Assembly: GCA_009776495.1 (NCBI GenBank)
Contig: WRNS01000057.1
Coordinates: forward strand, 1 to 6,345
Direction of reading: 5' to 3'
DNA: 6,345 nt
Source: Methanobrevibacter sp.
Lineage (GTDB): Archaea; Methanobacteriota; Methanobacteria; Methanobacteriales; Methanobacteriaceae
In this document: positions 5,339-6,345 of the stretch, piece by piece
Position numbering within the stretch: the stretch's first letter is position 1
Layout: the number at the start of each line of letters is the position of its first letter
Notes under the pieces: generated by a model
The model's input: the letters and a program-made list of their open reading frames with translations, nothing else
The model's database searches: none
What the model was told of the DNA's origin: nothing
Translations under genes and position numbers: made by a program

Positions 5339-6212
5339 AAAATGAACCTGTAGCAAAGGATATAAATGCTATCATCATTCCTATTTTAATTAATTTTGAA
5401 ACTTTTTTACAATTTTCTGGTGTTTGGTCTTTCAAAATTTCATAAGCTCCATATAGGAAAATAGCTATAGCTATTGAAAGAATTACAAGGAAAAAAACAT
5501 TGAATATTCCATTAAAATAAAGAATTGGGCTTAGAACACTAGCTAACACAATAAAAAAAACAGTTAATATAGAGGATTTTTTGTTTCCATAAGTTATTGG
5601 GAAAGTTTTAGCACCTTCTAATTTGTCTCCTTCAACATCTTCCATATCCTTTGTTATTTCACGTGCCATACTCATCACAATTGCAAAAAATCCCAAATAA
5701 AGAGAGGTATAGATTATTGATAAAGATGAAATATTTAATTGATTAGAAAGAGTATCTAAACCGAGGATAACTCCTGCAAAAATGAAACAAAGTCCTGTTA
5801 AAAAAGAAATAGCTATATTTCCAATTAATGTTATTTTTTTAAGATTTTTCGCATAATAATACATTAATAATAACGATAATGCAACGATCAAAGTTGGAAC
5901 AAAATTATTAAGCATACAACCTATTACAATTCCAAATAATGCACTAGCTCCAAAGAGTAGAGAAGCATAAATGTATGAATTTTTTAGAGATATTCTTCCA
6001 GAAGGAATTGGTCTATTTGGTTTGTTTATAGCGTCTATTTTGTAATCAAAGTAATCATTAATAACATTTCCCCCAGCAGTAGCTAAAAATACAGCTATCA
6101 TTCCGAAAATTAAAGGATAACTGAAATTTTGTGCTATAATTCCTATTAAAATAACAGCAATCACTGCCATCACTGCATTTCCTGGTCTTATAATCTCTAA
6201 GTAGGCATTCAT
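5337..6212 (-). CDS. Digeranylgeranylglyceryl phosphate synthase (UbiA family)
   Basis: This enzyme (291 residues) adds the second geranylgeranyl chain to geranylgeranylglyceryl phosphate, giving DGGGP, the second ether-bond step of archaeal membrane lipids. It acts within the membrane and needs Mg2+. The first aspartate-rich motif is Asn52-Asp53-x2-Asp56-x3-Asp60 (NDYFDYKID), followed by NKPNRPIPSG at 63-72. The second is Asp189-x2-Asp192-x3-Asp196 in REITKDMEDVEGD (184-196), followed by TFPITYG at 203-209. Both are intact and typical of the archaeal DGGGP synthase branch of the UbiA prenyltransferases. About eight or nine membrane helices span the rest. Length is normal for the family (about 280-300). 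The ATG at 6212 begins the conserved N-terminus (NAYLEIIRPGNAVMA) and has a strong ribosome site. The gene seems to be transcribed alone. Another UbiA prenyltransferase is possible, but the motif details and archaeal setting favour this call. Confidence 0.93.
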   Translation of the reverse strand: MNAYLEIIRPGNAVMAVIAVILIGIIAQNFSYPLIFGMIAVFLATAGGNVINDYFDYKIDAINKPNRPIPSGRISLKNSYIYASLLFGASALFGIVIGCMLNNFVPTLIVALSLLLMYYYAKNLKKITLIGNIAISFLTGLCFIFAGVILGLDTLSNQLNISSLSIIYTSLYLGFFAIVMSMAREITKDMEDVEGDKLEGAKTFPITYGNKKSSILTVFFIVLASVLSPILYFNGIFNVFFLVILSIAIAIFLYGAYEILKDQTPENCKKVSKLIKIGMMIAFISFATGSF

Positions 6213-6215
6213 ATC

Positions 6216-6224
6216 ATCACCCTC
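6216..6224 (-). promoter_or_regulatory. Ribosome binding site of DGGGP synthase
   Basis: The minus strand reads GAGGGTGATGATATG, matching most of the GGAGGTGAT complement of the archaeal 16S rRNA end. GGTG lies five bases from the ATG. Confidence 0.75.
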
Positions 6225-6273
6225 ATCTTTTAAGATAAATAATAAAAATAATTAAAATTATTATTTAGAAATT

Positions 6274-6282
6274 TATTTATAT
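6274..6282 (-). promoter_or_regulatory. Putative TATA box of DGGGP synthase
   Basis: The minus strand has AAAAATATAAATA. A start about 25 bp downstream, near 6250, gives a leader of about 40 nt. A short palindrome, AATAATT-AA-AATTATT (6247-6262), overlaps the expected start point. The flanking T/A tracts reach the window end and contain nothing else I can recognise. Low certainty because of the base composition. Confidence 0.35.
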
Positions 6283-6345
6283 TTTTATTTTTATTTTTTT
6301 ATTTTATTTTTTTTATAATAAAAATTAATTTTAAAAACCATTTTA

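Overview
The window is a very A+T-rich stretch that most likely comes from a methanogenic archaeon of the Methanobacteriales, probably Methanobrevibacter or a close relative. This is an inference from three things. The first is a UbiA-family enzyme with the motifs of digeranylgeranylglyceryl phosphate synthase, an enzyme of archaeal ether-lipid synthesis. The second is the archaeal style of the control regions: TATA-like boxes with purine-rich BRE-like flanks, Shine-Dalgarno sites of the GGAGG/GGTG type about 5-7 nt from the start, and oligo-T terminators. The third is the base composition. No rRNA, tRNA, CRISPR array, transposase or integrase was seen.

Layout: (1) 1-173 is an A/T-rich tail with two direct-repeat pairs and oligo-T terminators for the gene that follows. 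(2) 174-1652, minus strand, is a membrane-anchored protein with two N-terminal zinc ribbons, a long charged linker, a transmembrane hairpin and a C-terminal NERD-like domain whose catalytic motif looks degraded. (3) 1653-1962 is non-coding, with a duplicated TATA-bearing element near the gene it serves. (4) 1963-3156, minus strand, is a GT4-family cytoplasmic glycosyltransferase. (5) 3157-3545 is a divergent control region with a three-copy 21-bp repeat on one side and a three-copy 23-bp repeat on the other. (6) 3546-5294, plus strand, is a polytopic GT-C/GT39-like membrane glycosyltransferase with a TTG start. (7) 5337-6212, minus strand, is DGGGP synthase, convergent with the previous gene. 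(8) 6213-6345 holds its leader and promoter.

How the genes may fit together: the GT4 enzyme would transfer sugars from nucleotide-sugars at the cytoplasmic face. The GT-C enzyme would transfer sugars from a polyprenyl-phosphate carrier at the outer face. DGGGP synthase makes the membrane lipid core. All three concern the cell envelope, but each gene appears to have its own promoter, so they are neighbours rather than an operon. The zinc-ribbon/NERD protein is of unknown function.

The least ordinary parts are the control regions, where short tandem direct repeats of 21, 23 and 26 bp period sit at or next to putative promoters, and the zinc-ribbon/NERD architecture. I found no convincing complete new defence or mobile system.
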